This document shows positions 42,264-51,969 of a stretch of DNA of 64,000 bases, one piece after another; within the stretch, counting starts at the first letter, position 1; each line of letters begins with the position of its first letter. The notes beneath the pieces are model-generated. The model was not told where the DNA came from, ran no database searches, and saw only the letters and a list, made by a program, of their open reading frames with translations. The stretch is from Collinsella aerofaciens. Its GTDB lineage: Bacteria > Actinomycetota > Coriobacteriia > Coriobacteriales > Coriobacteriaceae. The translations under genes and the position numbers were made by a program. The DNA lies in assembly GCF_028209625.1 (NCBI RefSeq), contig NZ_JAQLDU010000013.1, forward strand, positions 28,276 through 92,275, given 5' to 3'.

Positions 42264-43438
42264 GCGGCGCCTACGATCGAGAGTAGCGTCTGGGCAAATT
42301 CGTCCAGATCGCCCGGATTCACGCGGTCATCAAAGGAAATGCGCAGTGCGCCCAATGCCTGCTCGCGACCGATGCCCATCGCGCTCAAAACGTGGCTGGG
42401 GTCCATACTGCCGCTCGAGCATGCCGAGCCTGCCGATACCTCAAAGCCGGCAGCGTCGAGCTTGATGATGAGCTCCTCGGAGTCCATGCCGTCAATGTAG
42501 ATCGATACCATGCCGGGCAGACGGTCGGCATGCGCATAGTCGCCCATCGTGGCGTGAATGCGCGGATGGGCCGTAAGCGTGGCGTAGAGCTTGTCGGAAA
42601 GGGCTTGCAGCTTCTCGCGTTCCTCGGCCACATGGGGCGTCAGCGTGCGGGCGGCAGCGGCAAAGGCGAGCTGCGTGCGCAGGTCCTGCGTGCCGGCACG
42701 TCGTCCGGCTTCCTGTCCACCGCCAAAGATTCGGGGGCGCAGCGGCGTGCGGTTCTTAAGGTAGAGCGCGCCGGATGCCACAGGGCCGCCGATCTTATGC
42801 GCGGCAACGGACATGGCATCGACGCCCAGCTCGGTGACATCGAGCGGAATATGCAGATAGCCCTGGATGGCATCGGTGTGGAAAAGGGCGCCCACGGTAT
42901 GCGCGGCCGCGGCAAGCTCGCGGATGGGCTGCACCACGCCAGTCTCGTTGTTGGCAACCATGATGCTCACGAGCGCCACGTCGTCGCCTAGTAGCTCGAC
43001 AAGCGCGGCAGGCTCAATGTAGCCCGCGCGGCAAGGCGTCGCCAGGTCGACGGTAAAACCGGCGGCACGCAGCAGCGGCAGGTTGTCCAGAATCGAATCG
43101 TGCTCGATGGCAGATACGATCACGCGGTTACGCTTGCGATCGCGCTGACGGGCGCCCTCGGCAAGACCGAGCAGCGCCAGCTGGTTTGCCTCGGTGCCGC
43201 CGTTGGTCAGGATTATCTCTGATGGGCGGAGGCGCGCGCCAAAGCTGCGGGCAATCTCTCGACGCGCCACTTCCAGGCGTGCAGCGGCCTTGCGGCCGAG
43301 CGAATGCAGCGAGTTGGGGTTGACGCCGGCAAGCTCGCTGTCGTCGTACTCGCGCTGCGCAAGGAGCGCCTCGGCGCGCATGGGCGTCGAGGCGGCATAG
43401 TCAAGATTAACGGGTATGCGGTTTTGACCTGCGGTCAT
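42260..43438 (-). CDS. Cysteine desulfurase (NifS/IscS family)
   Basis: PLP enzyme that removes sulfur from cysteine for Fe-S clusters and thiolated tRNA. The 392 residues show the start VNLDYAASTPMR, the PLP-lysine segment AAHKIGGPVASGALY, RAGTQDL and the persulfide cysteine in SAGSACSSG. It is of the class I type with the flexible Cys loop. No iscU or mnmA is in the window, so the acceptor is not defined. Its stop overlaps nif3. Confidence 0.93.
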   Translation of the reverse strand: MTAGQNRIPVNLDYAASTPMRAEALLAQREYDDSELAGVNPNSLHSLGRKAAARLEVARREIARSFGARLRPSEIILTNGGTEANQLALLGLAEGARQRDRKRNRVIVSAIEHDSILDNLPLLRAAGFTVDLATPCRAGYIEPAALVELLGDDVALVSIMVANNETGVVQPIRELAAAAHTVGALFHTDAIQGYLHIPLDVTELGVDAMSVAAHKIGGPVASGALYLKNRTPLRPRIFGGGQEAGRRAGTQDLRTQLAFAAAARTLTPHVAEEREKLQALSDKLYATLTAHPRIHATMGDYAHADRLPGMVSIYIDGMDSEELIIKLDAAGFEVSAGSACSSGSMDPSHVLSAMGIGREQALGALRISFDDRVNPGDLDEFAQTLLSIVGAA

Positions 43439-43444
43439 AAGGGT

Positions 43445-44116
43445 TTATGCCTCCTGTGCGGCCTCGTTGCCCAGCTTCTGCAGCAGCGCAACCTCGGCAG
43501 CGGGATCTTCGGACTTAAATACGGCGGAGCCGGCCACGAGCACGTTGGCACCGGCCTTGACGACCTCGGCGATGTTTTTGGAAGAGATGCCGCCGTCGAC
43601 CTCGATCATGGGCGACACGCCGTGGCGCTCGCACATGGCTTTGAGCTCGTGGAGCTTGGCGATGGTGCCCGGGATAAAGCTCTGGCCGCCAAAGCCGGGG
43701 TTCACGCTCATCAGCAGCACCATATCGACGACGTCGATGATGCTCTCGAGCACGCACACGGGGGTGGCGGGGTTGAGCACCACACCGGCCTTGACGCCGC
43801 GCTGCTGAAGATGCGTGAGCGTGCGGTGCAGGTGCGTGGAGGCCTCATAGTGCACGGTGATCATGTCGGCACCGGCGTCGGCGTACCAATCGACCGTCTC
43901 ATCGGGGTTCGATACCATGAGGTGCGCGTCGACCGGCACGTCGGTGGAGCGCTTGACGGCCTTGAGGATGTCAACGCCAAAGGTGAGGTTGCCGGTAAAG
44001 TGACCGTCCATAACGTCGAAGTGCACGTAGTCGGCACCGGCGATCTTGTCGAGCTCGCCCCTGAGGTTGGCCATGTCGGCCGAAAGGACGGACGGAGCGA
44101 TTTTAATGGAACCCAT
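43445..44116 (-). CDS. rpe: Ribulose-phosphate 3-epimerase
   Basis: Interconverts ribulose- and xylulose-5-phosphate in the pentose phosphate pathway. The 223-residue TIM barrel has the family start IKIAPSVLSADMANL, HFDVMDGHF, MSVNPGFGGQ and EVDGGIS. AGAAAGG lies before the start. It is 6 bp upstream of the cysteine desulfurase gene. Confidence 0.96.
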   Translation of the reverse strand: MGSIKIAPSVLSADMANLRGELDKIAGADYVHFDVMDGHFTGNLTFGVDILKAVKRSTDVPVDAHLMVSNPDETVDWYADAGADMITVHYEASTHLHRTLTHLQQRGVKAGVVLNPATPVCVLESIIDVVDMVLLMSVNPGFGGQSFIPGTIAKLHELKAMCERHGVSPMIEVDGGISSKNIAEVVKAGANVLVAGSAVFKSEDPAAEVALLQKLGNEAAQEA

Positions 44117-44134
44117 GGTAGAAGCCTTTCTGCG

Positions 44135-45142
44135 CTAGTCGGTGAGTCCGTAGAACTCTTGAGAAGGGACGCGATCTGTGAGAATCTCGAGCGCCCTATC
44201 CAAAGTAACACCGTTGTAGAGCGTTTGCTCCACGGCAAAGGTGAGCGGAATGTCTACGCCCAGTGAACGGGCAAGCTCGCTGACGCTGCGGGCCGCGACG
44301 GCGCCCTCGACCACCATATGCGTGCGCGTCTGATACTCGTCGAGCGAGATGCCGTGGGCAAACTCGTAGCCAAAGGTGCGGTTGCGCGAATGCTCGGAGG
44401 TGCAGGTGGCAATGAGGTCACCCATGCCGGCAAGACCCATGCAGGTCATGGCTTGACCGCCGCGGGCGTGCACCAGACGGCTGATCTCGGCCAGGCCGCG
44501 CGTCATGATAAGGGCAAGCGTGTTGTCGCCCGCACCAGAACCGGCGGAAATGCCGCACACGATGGCGATGACGTTTTTCATGGCGCCGCAAACCTCGACG
44601 CCGGTCATGTCCTGCGACAGGTAGATGCGGAAGGCCGTGGATAGGAGCAGCTTCTTAAAGGACTCCCCTACCTGCGAATCTTCACTGGCGATGACGGCGG
44701 CAGAAAGCCCGCCGCGGCAGATCTCCTCGGCATGGTTTGGGCCCGAGAGCGCCGCGACACGCGACTCGTTGCCGATCTCACTGGCGATGACCTCGCTCAT
44801 AAGCAGGCCGGACTCGGGCTCGATGCCCTTGGTGAGGCAGAGCACCGGGGTGTCAGCGGCGATGAAGGGCGCTGCCTGATGACATACGCTGCGCAGGTGT
44901 GTGGAGGGCACGGCAAAGATGATGGCGTCGGCGGCGTCGAGCGCTTGCGCCAGGTCCGTCGTGGCGACGACGTTGCCGGGCAGCTCGTAGTCAACCAGAT
45001 ACCGGGGGTTGCAGTGCTCGCCATTGATGCCGGCGGCCGTCTGCTCGCTGTGGGCCCACATGGTCACGCGCTCGGCTCGCGCGGCGGCAAGACCGGCGAC
45101 GGCGGTTCCCCAGGAGCCGGAGCCAATCAGCGCAACATTCAT
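44135..45142 (-). CDS. gpsA: Glycerol-3-phosphate dehydrogenase [NAD(P)+]
   Basis: Makes sn-glycerol 3-phosphate from dihydroxyacetone phosphate for phospholipid synthesis. The 335 residues contain GSGSWGTAVAGL (nucleotide binding), KNVIAIVCGISAGSGAGDN (catalytic lysine) and the GLAGMGDLIATC motif. It lies directly after plsY, whose product uses this glycerol phosphate, so the two successive steps are encoded together. Confidence 0.96.
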   Translation of the reverse strand: MNVALIGSGSWGTAVAGLAAARAERVTMWAHSEQTAAGINGEHCNPRYLVDYELPGNVVATTDLAQALDAADAIIFAVPSTHLRSVCHQAAPFIAADTPVLCLTKGIEPESGLLMSEVIASEIGNESRVAALSGPNHAEEICRGGLSAAVIASEDSQVGESFKKLLLSTAFRIYLSQDMTGVEVCGAMKNVIAIVCGISAGSGAGDNTLALIMTRGLAEISRLVHARGGQAMTCMGLAGMGDLIATCTSEHSRNRTFGYEFAHGISLDEYQTRTHMVVEGAVAARSVSELARSLGVDIPLTFAVEQTLYNGVTLDRALEILTDRVPSQEFYGLTD

Positions 45143-45151
45143 GACTCTCTC

Positions 45152-45835
45152 CTACTTATCGTCGGGCTCGGTGACGCGCTTGGTAAACGAGAGCTTGGAC
45201 TCCTTACCCGTCATGAGCTTTTGGATATTCGCGCGATGGGCCCACACCACGGTGATGCCGATCATCGCCATGCAGAACTTGAGGCCCAGGCTGCTGTACG
45301 GAAAGACCGCGCAAGCAGCGATAGGAAGTCCGATGGCTGCGGCAAGCGAACCCACCGACACATACTTGGTGATGGCAACGGCTACGATAAACATGCCCAG
45401 CAGCGACAGGCCAATAGGCCAGTACCAGGCGAGGATGACGCCCAGACCAACTGCGATACCCTTGCCGCCGTGGAAGTTGAGATAGGGCGAGAAGATATGG
45501 CCCCACACGGCTGCCAGGCAAATGACACCGAGCATCCAGTCGCCGGGGGCTCCGGGCGCCATGATGCTTACGGGGAAGCCATAGCCCACGCCCGCGATGA
45601 GCGGACGGGCGATAAGGACGCAGATGGCGCCCTTAAGGCAGTCGAGCAGCAGCGTGAGCGCGGCCACCTTGGGGCCGGCCACGCGCAGCGCGTTGGTGGT
45701 GCCGATGTTGCCGGAACCCGCCTTGCGAATGTCCGTGTGGTTGAACACGCGGCCCAGGATCAGGCCAAACGGAATCGCTCCGATAAAGAACGAGACCACG
45801 GCGCAGATGGCGGTCAGCAGAATCGGATTATGCAT
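45152..45835 (-). CDS. plsY: Acyl-phosphate:glycerol-3-phosphate acyltransferase PlsY
   Basis: First acyltransferase of phosphatidic acid synthesis; membrane protein of 227 residues with about seven helices. The three family motifs are seen: GSGNIGTTNALR, LNFHGGKGIAVGLG and the conserved segment near VVWAHRANI. The ATG at 45835 is preferred over an ATG 16 codons earlier; it lies in the end of der and has GAAGGAACAAAAGG before it. Confidence 0.95.
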   Translation of the reverse strand: MHNPILLTAICAVVSFFIGAIPFGLILGRVFNHTDIRKAGSGNIGTTNALRVAGPKVAALTLLLDCLKGAICVLIARPLIAGVGYGFPVSIMAPGAPGDWMLGVICLAAVWGHIFSPYLNFHGGKGIAVGLGVILAWYWPIGLSLLGMFIVAVAITKYVSVGSLAAAIGLPIAACAVFPYSSLGLKFCMAMIGITVVWAHRANIQKLMTGKESKLSFTKRVTEPDDK

Positions 45836-47162
45836 CCTTTTGTTCCTTCTTCCTAAAGAAGAGTCGAATGGGCGTGCCGGCAAAATCGAAAGTCGAGCGC
45901 ATGCGGTTCTCCACGTAGCGCTGGTAGGTGTCGTTGACCAGGTCGCTGTGGTTGACGAAGAACGTGAACGTCGGCGGGTTGATGCCCGTCTGAGTCACGT
46001 AGTGCATGCGCAGGCGGCGCTTGCCGTCCACCACGGTGTGGCCGAACTCGCGCAGGTCGGTGAGGAAGGTGTTGAGGCGCGAGGTGGTGATCTTTTGCGA
46101 GCGCGTCTTTTCGGCTGCATCGACCATTGCCCAGATCTTCTCGACGCTGCGGCCGGTCAGGGCAGAGATGCGCAGGTACTGGGCCCAGGGAGCCATGACG
46201 CCCAGACGGCGGTCGACGGTCTCCATGCAGGCCTCGCGCTTGCGGTCGTCGTCGAGCAGGTCCCACTTGTTGAGCAGCACGACGATGGCGCAGCCGCGCT
46301 CGATGGCCAAGCCCATGACCTTCTGGTCCTGCTCGGTAACGCCCACGGAGGCGTCGACGACGAGCAGCGCCACGTCGGCGCGATCGATGGCGCGCAGGCC
46401 GCGGACCATGGAGTAGTACTCGATATTCTCGTACACGGTGCTCTTCTTGCGAATACCAGCGGTGTCAACCATGCGGTAGTGCTTGCCGTTGCGCTCGACG
46501 ACCGTGTCGATGGCGTCGCGCGTGGTGCCGGCGATGTTCGAGACGATGGAGCGGTCGGCGCCCAGGATGCGGTTGAACAGCGACGACTTGCCGGCATTGG
46601 GGCGGCCGATGATGGCGACGTTCAGGGCGTCGGGGAACTCATCGGCGACCTCGTCCTCTTCCTCCGGAAGCAGGGCCACGATATCGTCGAGCAGGTCGCC
46701 CGTGCCGTGGCCATGCAGGGCCGAGAGGGGCGTGGGCTCACCGACGCCGAGCGAATAGAACTCCCAGATGCTGTCGTTTTCGCGATCGGGGTTGTCGAGC
46801 TTGTTCACCAGCAGAAAGACCGGCTTGTCGCAGCGCTTGAGCATGCGGGCGACCGACTCGTCCTCCTCGGTGACGCCGGTGCGGCCATCGACTACAAACA
46901 GGATGACTGCGGCTTCCTCGGCGGCGGCGATCGCCTGGTCGCGGATGGACGTGGCAAAGACGTCGTCGCTCTTGAGCGGCTCGATGCCGCCCGTGTCGAC
47001 GATGGTGAACTCGCGGCCGTTCCAATCGGCCGTGTGATACGAGCGGTCGCGCGTGACGCCGCGGGACTCGTGGACGATGGCGTCCGAGGTCTGGGCCAGG
47101 CGGTTAACGAGCGTGGACTTGCCCACGTTGGGGCGTCCGACGACGGCGACGATAGGTTTCAT
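45828..47162 (-). CDS. der: Ribosome-assembly GTPase Der (EngA)
   Basis: Tandem-domain GTPase needed for 50S maturation. The 444 residues have two G domains (GRPNVGKSTLVNRL near residue 8, GRPNAGKSSLFNRI near residue 186) and a C-terminal KH-like domain ending LFFRKK. The start at 47162 has AAAGGAGAG upstream; in-frame codons further up do not match. Overlaps plsY by 8 bp. Confidence 0.97.
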   Translation of the reverse strand: MKPIVAVVGRPNVGKSTLVNRLAQTSDAIVHESRGVTRDRSYHTADWNGREFTIVDTGGIEPLKSDDVFATSIRDQAIAAAEEAAVILFVVDGRTGVTEEDESVARMLKRCDKPVFLLVNKLDNPDRENDSIWEFYSLGVGEPTPLSALHGHGTGDLLDDIVALLPEEEDEVADEFPDALNVAIIGRPNAGKSSLFNRILGADRSIVSNIAGTTRDAIDTVVERNGKHYRMVDTAGIRKKSTVYENIEYYSMVRGLRAIDRADVALLVVDASVGVTEQDQKVMGLAIERGCAIVVLLNKWDLLDDDRKREACMETVDRRLGVMAPWAQYLRISALTGRSVEKIWAMVDAAEKTRSQKITTSRLNTFLTDLREFGHTVVDGKRRLRMHYVTQTGINPPTFTFFVNHSDLVNDTYQRYVENRMRSTFDFAGTPIRLFFRKKEQKDA

Positions 47163-47172
47163 CTGCTCTCCT

Positions 47173-48615
47173 TTAATGGGTAGGGTCAGTGGAAATGTTA
47201 GAGTCCGCGGACACAATGCCAAGGATATGCTCCAGGGTATCGAGCAACTCATGCGGCATGGTCGACACCACATGAACCTCGGCACCGCGACTGGTAAGGC
47301 TTGCGAGTAAATCGTCACGATGATACTCGTCAAGCGTCATGCCGTCAGCGTTGAACATGAGCTTAGGCACAAAGAGCATAACCCCCGACAGGTCTTGTGG
47401 CAGCTGCTCCAAGATGTCGCAGGCGACGATGAGGCCGGTCACGTCCACGTTGCCGCCAAAGTAGCGGTTTTTGATGGCTGTGACGGTGCCGGCGAGGCCG
47501 TGCGGCGATTCCACAAAGCGGGCCACGGTGTCGCGCGCGCTGGCGCCCGAGAGGCACAGCAGGTGCTGGCTGCGGGCGGCGATGGCCTCGCGGACGCGGG
47601 CCAGACGCTCGGCGTCGGCGGCAAGCACGTCGTCGGTCTCGTCCAGATACGAGCGGATCATGCCAATGCCGTCGTAGTACTGCGGGTAACCGTCGTAAAA
47701 GTCCGCCTCGGGAGGATCGATGCCGGCGTCCAGATAGAACTCGTCGCTCATCTGGAAGGTGTGGCGGCCAAAGCGCTCGTAGGCTCGATCCTGGAAAGGC
47801 CGGATCATGGCAATGGTCTCGCGAGCCAGCTCGGGCTTGTCGCTGTAGGACCAGCTAAAGCGGTTCTGATGCTTGGTAAAACCGAGCGGCACAATGCCCA
47901 GGCTTGTGATTTGCTCGTGCTCCTCGCAAAAGCGCAGGGTCTTTTCCAGCTCCTCGCCGTCGTTCATGCCGGGGCACAACACGATCTGCGCGTGAATCTC
48001 GATGCCGGCGGCCATGATGGCTTCGAGTACGTCCATGCCGCGCTGGGCGTTGCGGCCCATCATGCGGCGGCGGACGTCGGGGCTTACGGCATGGACCGAC
48101 ACGTTCATAGGGCTCATGTTGCGTTGGATGACGTTTTGAACATCATCGTCGGTGAGGTTCGTGAGCGTGACAAAGTTGCCCTGTAAAAAGCTTAGGCGAT
48201 AGTCGTCGTCGCGAATGTAGAGCGTGGAACGGCCGCCCTTGGGCAGCATGGTCATAAAGCAGAACACGCAGGCGTTCACGCAGGTGCGCATGCCGTCAAA
48301 GATGGGGCCGTCGAACTCCAGCCCCCAGTCCTCTCCCGGGAAGCGGTCGAGCTCGACGGAGGTGACGGTGTTGTCGCGTGGGTCGAAAACCTCGAGGTCG
48401 ACGGTATCATCGTCGGCCTCCCAGAGCCACACGATCATGTCGGTGAGCTGCTCGCCGTTGACCGTGAGCACGCGCATGCCCGGCTCGATACCCACATCCC
48501 ACGCGGGCGATTCGGGACGCACGTTCTTTACGAGCGCGCCTTCACCCGGCTCGGGGTCGCGGCTGCGCCCGTAATCGGCCACCTCGGCGGCATATGCGGG
48601 TACGGTCTGGTCCAT
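47173..48615 (-). CDS. PDZ/radical-SAM/DUF512 protein
   Basis: 480 residues: an N-terminal PDZ-like domain (GALVKNVRPESPAWDVGIEP), a radical-SAM-like centre with CVNACVFCF (CxxxCxxC), and a C-terminal DUF512 domain. The family occurs next to der in clostridia and actinobacteria and its reaction is unknown; the linkage suggests ribosome or translation work. The start at 48615 follows the ispH stop by 2 bp. Confidence 0.88.
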   Translation of the reverse strand: MDQTVPAYAAEVADYGRSRDPEPGEGALVKNVRPESPAWDVGIEPGMRVLTVNGEQLTDMIVWLWEADDDTVDLEVFDPRDNTVTSVELDRFPGEDWGLEFDGPIFDGMRTCVNACVFCFMTMLPKGGRSTLYIRDDDYRLSFLQGNFVTLTNLTDDDVQNVIQRNMSPMNVSVHAVSPDVRRRMMGRNAQRGMDVLEAIMAAGIEIHAQIVLCPGMNDGEELEKTLRFCEEHEQITSLGIVPLGFTKHQNRFSWSYSDKPELARETIAMIRPFQDRAYERFGRHTFQMSDEFYLDAGIDPPEADFYDGYPQYYDGIGMIRSYLDETDDVLAADAERLARVREAIAARSQHLLCLSGASARDTVARFVESPHGLAGTVTAIKNRYFGGNVDVTGLIVACDILEQLPQDLSGVMLFVPKLMFNADGMTLDEYHRDDLLASLTSRGAEVHVVSTMPHELLDTLEHILGIVSADSNISTDPTH

Positions 48616-48617
48616 GA

Positions 48618-49517
48618 TTAGCGGCAAAGCTCCTTGATGCGCGTTACGGCGCGCTCGATGTGTTCTTGCGGGGTGGAAGCGCCGGCGGTGATGCCGATGT
48701 GGTGAGCGCCGGTTAACCACTCGGCCTGGAGCTCGGAAGCTTCCTCGATGTGATACGTGCGCTCGCAGGCGTCGGCGCAAATCTGTGCCAGGCGGCGGGT
48801 GTTGCCCGAGTTCTTGCCGCCCACCACGACCATGCAGTCGCAGCGGTTGGCAAGCGTGGCTGCCGCCTGTTGACGCTCGCTCGTGGCGGCGCAGATGGTG
48901 TTGATCACACGAAGCTCTTGTACGCGCGGGGTGATAGCGGCCACGACCTCGGCGAGGTTCTGCGCGGTCTGGGTGGTCTGTACAACCAGGCCCACCTTGC
49001 CCTTGAGCGGCAGGGCATCGGCGTCGGCGGCACAGCTCACGACCTGCGCGTCATTGCCGGCGTGGCCCAGAATACCCTCGACCTCGGGATGGCCCGGCTC
49101 GCCCACGACGATCACGTGGTAGCCCTCGTGCACCAGGCGCTCGGCCGCCACATGGACCTTCTTCACGTAGGGGCAGGTGGCATCGACCACGTTGAGGCCG
49201 CGCTTGCGGGCAGCATCGATGACCTGCGGTACCACGCCGTGGGCGCGGATGATCATGGTGCCGGTTGCGGCGTCGTCCAAGGTGTCGGCCAGACCGACGC
49301 CTGCCTCGGCGAGCTCGCGCACCACGATGGGGTTATGGATGAGCGGACCCAGCGTGTGGACCTGAGCGCTCTCCCCTGCCTGCGGCGCGGCGGCCAATGC
49401 CATGTCGAGCGCGCGCTGCACGCCGTAGCAGGTGCCGGCGTGAGCTGCAATCTCGATGGTGGGCACGGTGGCTTGGTCGGACGCAGTCGCGGCGGTGTTC
49501 GTCACGTTCTCGCTCAT
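48618..49517 (-). CDS. ispH: 4-hydroxy-3-methylbut-2-enyl diphosphate reductase IspH
   Basis: Last enzyme of the MEP isoprenoid pathway, with a [4Fe-4S] cluster. The 299 residues keep the three cluster cysteines (AGTCYGV, DATCPYV, NTICAAT), the AHGV and GHPEVEG motifs. The ATG at 49517 (MSENVTNTAA) starts a 20-residue extension before the conserved IEIAAHAGTC. It lies 2 bp after plsC. Confidence 0.95.
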   Translation of the reverse strand: MSENVTNTAATASDQATVPTIEIAAHAGTCYGVQRALDMALAAAPQAGESAQVHTLGPLIHNPIVVRELAEAGVGLADTLDDAATGTMIIRAHGVVPQVIDAARKRGLNVVDATCPYVKKVHVAAERLVHEGYHVIVVGEPGHPEVEGILGHAGNDAQVVSCAADADALPLKGKVGLVVQTTQTAQNLAEVVAAITPRVQELRVINTICAATSERQQAAATLANRCDCMVVVGGKNSGNTRRLAQICADACERTYHIEEASELQAEWLTGAHHIGITAGASTPQEHIERAVTRIKELCR

Positions 49518-49519
49518 GG

Positions 49520-50248
49520 CTAGAACCTGCCAGGATGCTCGGCGCACAGCTCGTCGCGCATGGCGTATACGCGGCTCATAGCCTCGGACTCAAACCAGGC
49601 CAAGCGCTCCGTACGCTTAAGCCCGGCCGGTGCATCGGAAAGCGAGACGGCTTTGCCGGCACGAATCCAGCACTTCTTGGGACGCATGAGCTTTTTGCCC
49701 GCAGGCGTGATGTCGGACCAGCCGCAGATGGCGAGCGGGTTGACGGGTGCCTTGCCCATCTGGGCGATGAGCGCAAAGCCGCCGTGGACCTCGGGTTTAA
49801 TCTCGCGCGAGCGGATGCGCGTGCCCTCGGGGAAGATCAGAACGTCCTCGCCGCGCTGCAGCGCATGCTGGGCGGCACGCAAACACTTCATGTCGGCGGT
49901 ACCGCGCTCGACGGGAATGCCACCTACGCGGCTAAAGGCCCAGCGTACGATCTTGCTCTTGGCAAACTCGGACTTAAAAATGGGGCGAATGCGGCGGCCA
50001 CCAAAGAACAGCGCCGTCTCGACAGCCAGGAGCTCGGCCATCGAGGTGTGGTTGCAGATGACCACGCTGCCGCGGCTTTCCTGGCGCTCAAACAGCAGGT
50101 CGGCGTCCTCGACCTTCCAGCGCCACATGAGCTTGGAGAAGGCCCAAAGGATTGCCATGACCACGACGACGGTGCCGCGGATGAGCGCGGGGAACTCGGC
50201 ATACGGGGCGTTGTAATAGTCCTCGGGCGTCTGTTTAAACAGGCGCAT
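49520..50248 (-). CDS. plsC: 1-acyl-sn-glycerol-3-phosphate acyltransferase (PlsC family)
   Basis: Adds the second acyl chain to make phosphatidic acid. The 242 residues have an N-terminal membrane helix (about 24-40), motif I NHTSMAE, motif II region GGIPVERG and motif III FPEGTR. Motif I is HxxxxE instead of the usual HxxxxD, a conservative but uncommon change at the charge-relay acidic residue. It follows cmk by 3 bp. A specialised acyltransferase is an alternative; plsY and gpsA nearby support the lipid role. Confidence 0.87.
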   Translation of the reverse strand: MRLFKQTPEDYYNAPYAEFPALIRGTVVVVMAILWAFSKLMWRWKVEDADLLFERQESRGSVVICNHTSMAELLAVETALFFGGRRIRPIFKSEFAKSKIVRWAFSRVGGIPVERGTADMKCLRAAQHALQRGEDVLIFPEGTRIRSREIKPEVHGGFALIAQMGKAPVNPLAICGWSDITPAGKKLMRPKKCWIRAGKAVSLSDAPAGLKRTERLAWFESEAMSRVYAMRDELCAEHPGRF

Positions 50249-50251
50249 GGG

Positions 50252-50938
50252 CTACCTCCTTTGGTTGATGAGGCCCTCGATGATCGAGACGACCTCGTCG
50301 ATGGTGTGGGCGGTGGAGTCGACATGTACCGCGTCCTCGGCGGGCACGAGCGGCGCGACCTCGCGGCTGCTGTCAAGCTTGTCGCGCTGCTTAAGGGCGT
50401 CGAGAGTCTCGTCGACCTCGGCCTCGAGCTGCTCGGCAGTAAGCGGCTGGGCGTCGTTTTGGTGACGCTGCAGCACGCGGCGGCGGGCGCGCTCGCGCGG
50501 GTCGGCGGTCAGGAAGACCTTGACCTGCGCGTTAGGGAACACGACGGTTCCGATGTCGCGACCCTCGGCCACGATATCGCGGTCCTCGGCGGCACGGCGC
50601 TGATGGATGAGCATGGCGGCGCGCACGCCCGGATAGGCCGAGACCTTGGACACGTTGGCGTCGACCTGGGGGGTGCGGATGGCGGCCGAAGCGTCCTGGC
50701 CGTCAATGGTCAGGCGCGTATCCTCGCCGGTGCCGTTGGTAAAGCGAATCTCGATCTGCTCGGCGAGGGCGTCGATGGCCGCCTCGTCGTCCAGGTCGAT
50801 GCCGCGGTCGAGCGCGGCGAACGTGACGGCGCGATACATGGCGCCCGTGTCGAGCTTGTTAAAGCCCAGCTGGCGGGCGATCTCCTTGGCGATGGTGGAT
50901 TTGCCGGAACCGGCGGGGCCGTCGATGGCGACGATCAT
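50252..50938 (-). CDS. cmk: Cytidylate kinase
   Basis: Phosphorylates CMP and dCMP. The 228 residues have the P-loop GPAGSGKST (7-15), the start IVAIDGP, LDTGAMYRAVT and GRDIGTVVFPNA. It leads the block plsC-ispH-radical SAM-der, as in many Gram-positive bacteria where cmk and der are neighbours. Confidence 0.96.
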   Translation of the reverse strand: MIVAIDGPAGSGKSTIAKEIARQLGFNKLDTGAMYRAVTFAALDRGIDLDDEAAIDALAEQIEIRFTNGTGEDTRLTIDGQDASAAIRTPQVDANVSKVSAYPGVRAAMLIHQRRAAEDRDIVAEGRDIGTVVFPNAQVKVFLTADPRERARRRVLQRHQNDAQPLTAEQLEAEVDETLDALKQRDKLDSSREVAPLVPAEDAVHVDSTAHTIDEVVSIIEGLINQRR

Positions 50939-51003
50939 GCAATGCTTCCTTTCGATGGTTGACGTGCTGGTATGGTTCGGGGCGCTGGGGCGCGGCGGGT
51001 TGC

Positions 51004-51969
51004 CTAGCCTGTGTAGCGCTCGCGGTAGGTGTTGCGCTTGGGTGCGGAGCCGTGGCTGCCGTGGTGACGCGTGCGGCTGGCGGGCGTATCTTGGGGCTTG
51101 CCGCCGTTGCGCTTGGCGCTCGCCTGCTTGGGCGGGATGCCGCCGCTTTTAAGGATCTGCACCTCGCGGTCGGTGAGCTCGCGCCATGAGCCCTTGGCCA
51201 CGCCCTCGAGCTCAAGGCCGGCAAAGTTGCAGCGGTGCAGGCGGATCACAGGATGGTGAATCTTGCCCAGCATGCGCTTGACCTGGTTTTTACGACCCTC
51301 GCGGATTATGACCTCCACGGCGGTGGTGCCGGGTTTGACGCCCTGGGGAGCTACGGCCTCGGCCTCGCGCGCGTTGATGACGCGGCAGATCGCCGGCTGG
51401 CACAGGCCGTCGTCGAGCTCGATGCCGCTGCGGAGTGGTTCCAAGTCGCGGTCGGACAGCCGTCCGTCCACGAGCGCCTGGTAGGTCTTGTAGACGTGCT
51501 TGCTGGGGTGCAGCAGATCCTGCGACAGGTCGCCGTCGGTGGTAAAGAGCAAAAGGCCCGTGGTGTCGCGGTCCAGGCGGCCCACTGGAAACAGGCCCGG
51601 AAAGCGGTCGCGCGGGACCAGGTCGGCCACGCAAGGGCGCTCCTGCGGGTCGCTCATGGTGGTGAGGTAGCCGGTCGGCTTGTAGAGCATCAAGTACACG
51701 GCGCCCTGGTTGAGCCTGACGGGCATGCCGTCGATCTCGATGTGATCGTGGTCGACGTCGACCTTGGTGCCCAGCTCGGTCACGACCTCGCCGTTGACGG
51801 TCACGCGGCCGGCGGTCATTAGGTCCTCCGAGCCACGGCGGCTCGCCACGCCCGCGCGCGCCAAAAAGCGCTGCAGGCGCATGGTATGCGGGTAGACGGG
51901 CTGGGCGTCGGTTGCGGGTACTGCGTTGCCCATGGCACGCGTCTCCCCTACTTCGTTAGTCCTCGTCAT
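51004..51969 (-). CDS. rluB: 23S rRNA pseudouridine synthase RluB-like
   Basis: 321 residues: S4 RNA-binding domain (MRLQRFLARAGVASRRGSED) and an RsuA/RluB-type synthase with catalytic Asp in PVGRLDRDTTGLLLFT. A basic Gly/Arg/His tail follows. It is expected to modify U2605-equivalent of 23S rRNA. The ATG at 51969 is supported by CGGAGG 6 bases upstream; it overlaps the scpB stop, the standard scpA-scpB-rluB order. Confidence 0.93.
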   Translation of the reverse strand: MTRTNEVGETRAMGNAVPATDAQPVYPHTMRLQRFLARAGVASRRGSEDLMTAGRVTVNGEVVTELGTKVDVDHDHIEIDGMPVRLNQGAVYLMLYKPTGYLTTMSDPQERPCVADLVPRDRFPGLFPVGRLDRDTTGLLLFTTDGDLSQDLLHPSKHVYKTYQALVDGRLSDRDLEPLRSGIELDDGLCQPAICRVINAREAEAVAPQGVKPGTTAVEVIIREGRKNQVKRMLGKIHHPVIRLHRCNFAGLELEGVAKGSWRELTDREVQILKSGGIPPKQASAKRNGGKPQDTPASRTRHHGSHGSAPKRNTYRERYTG

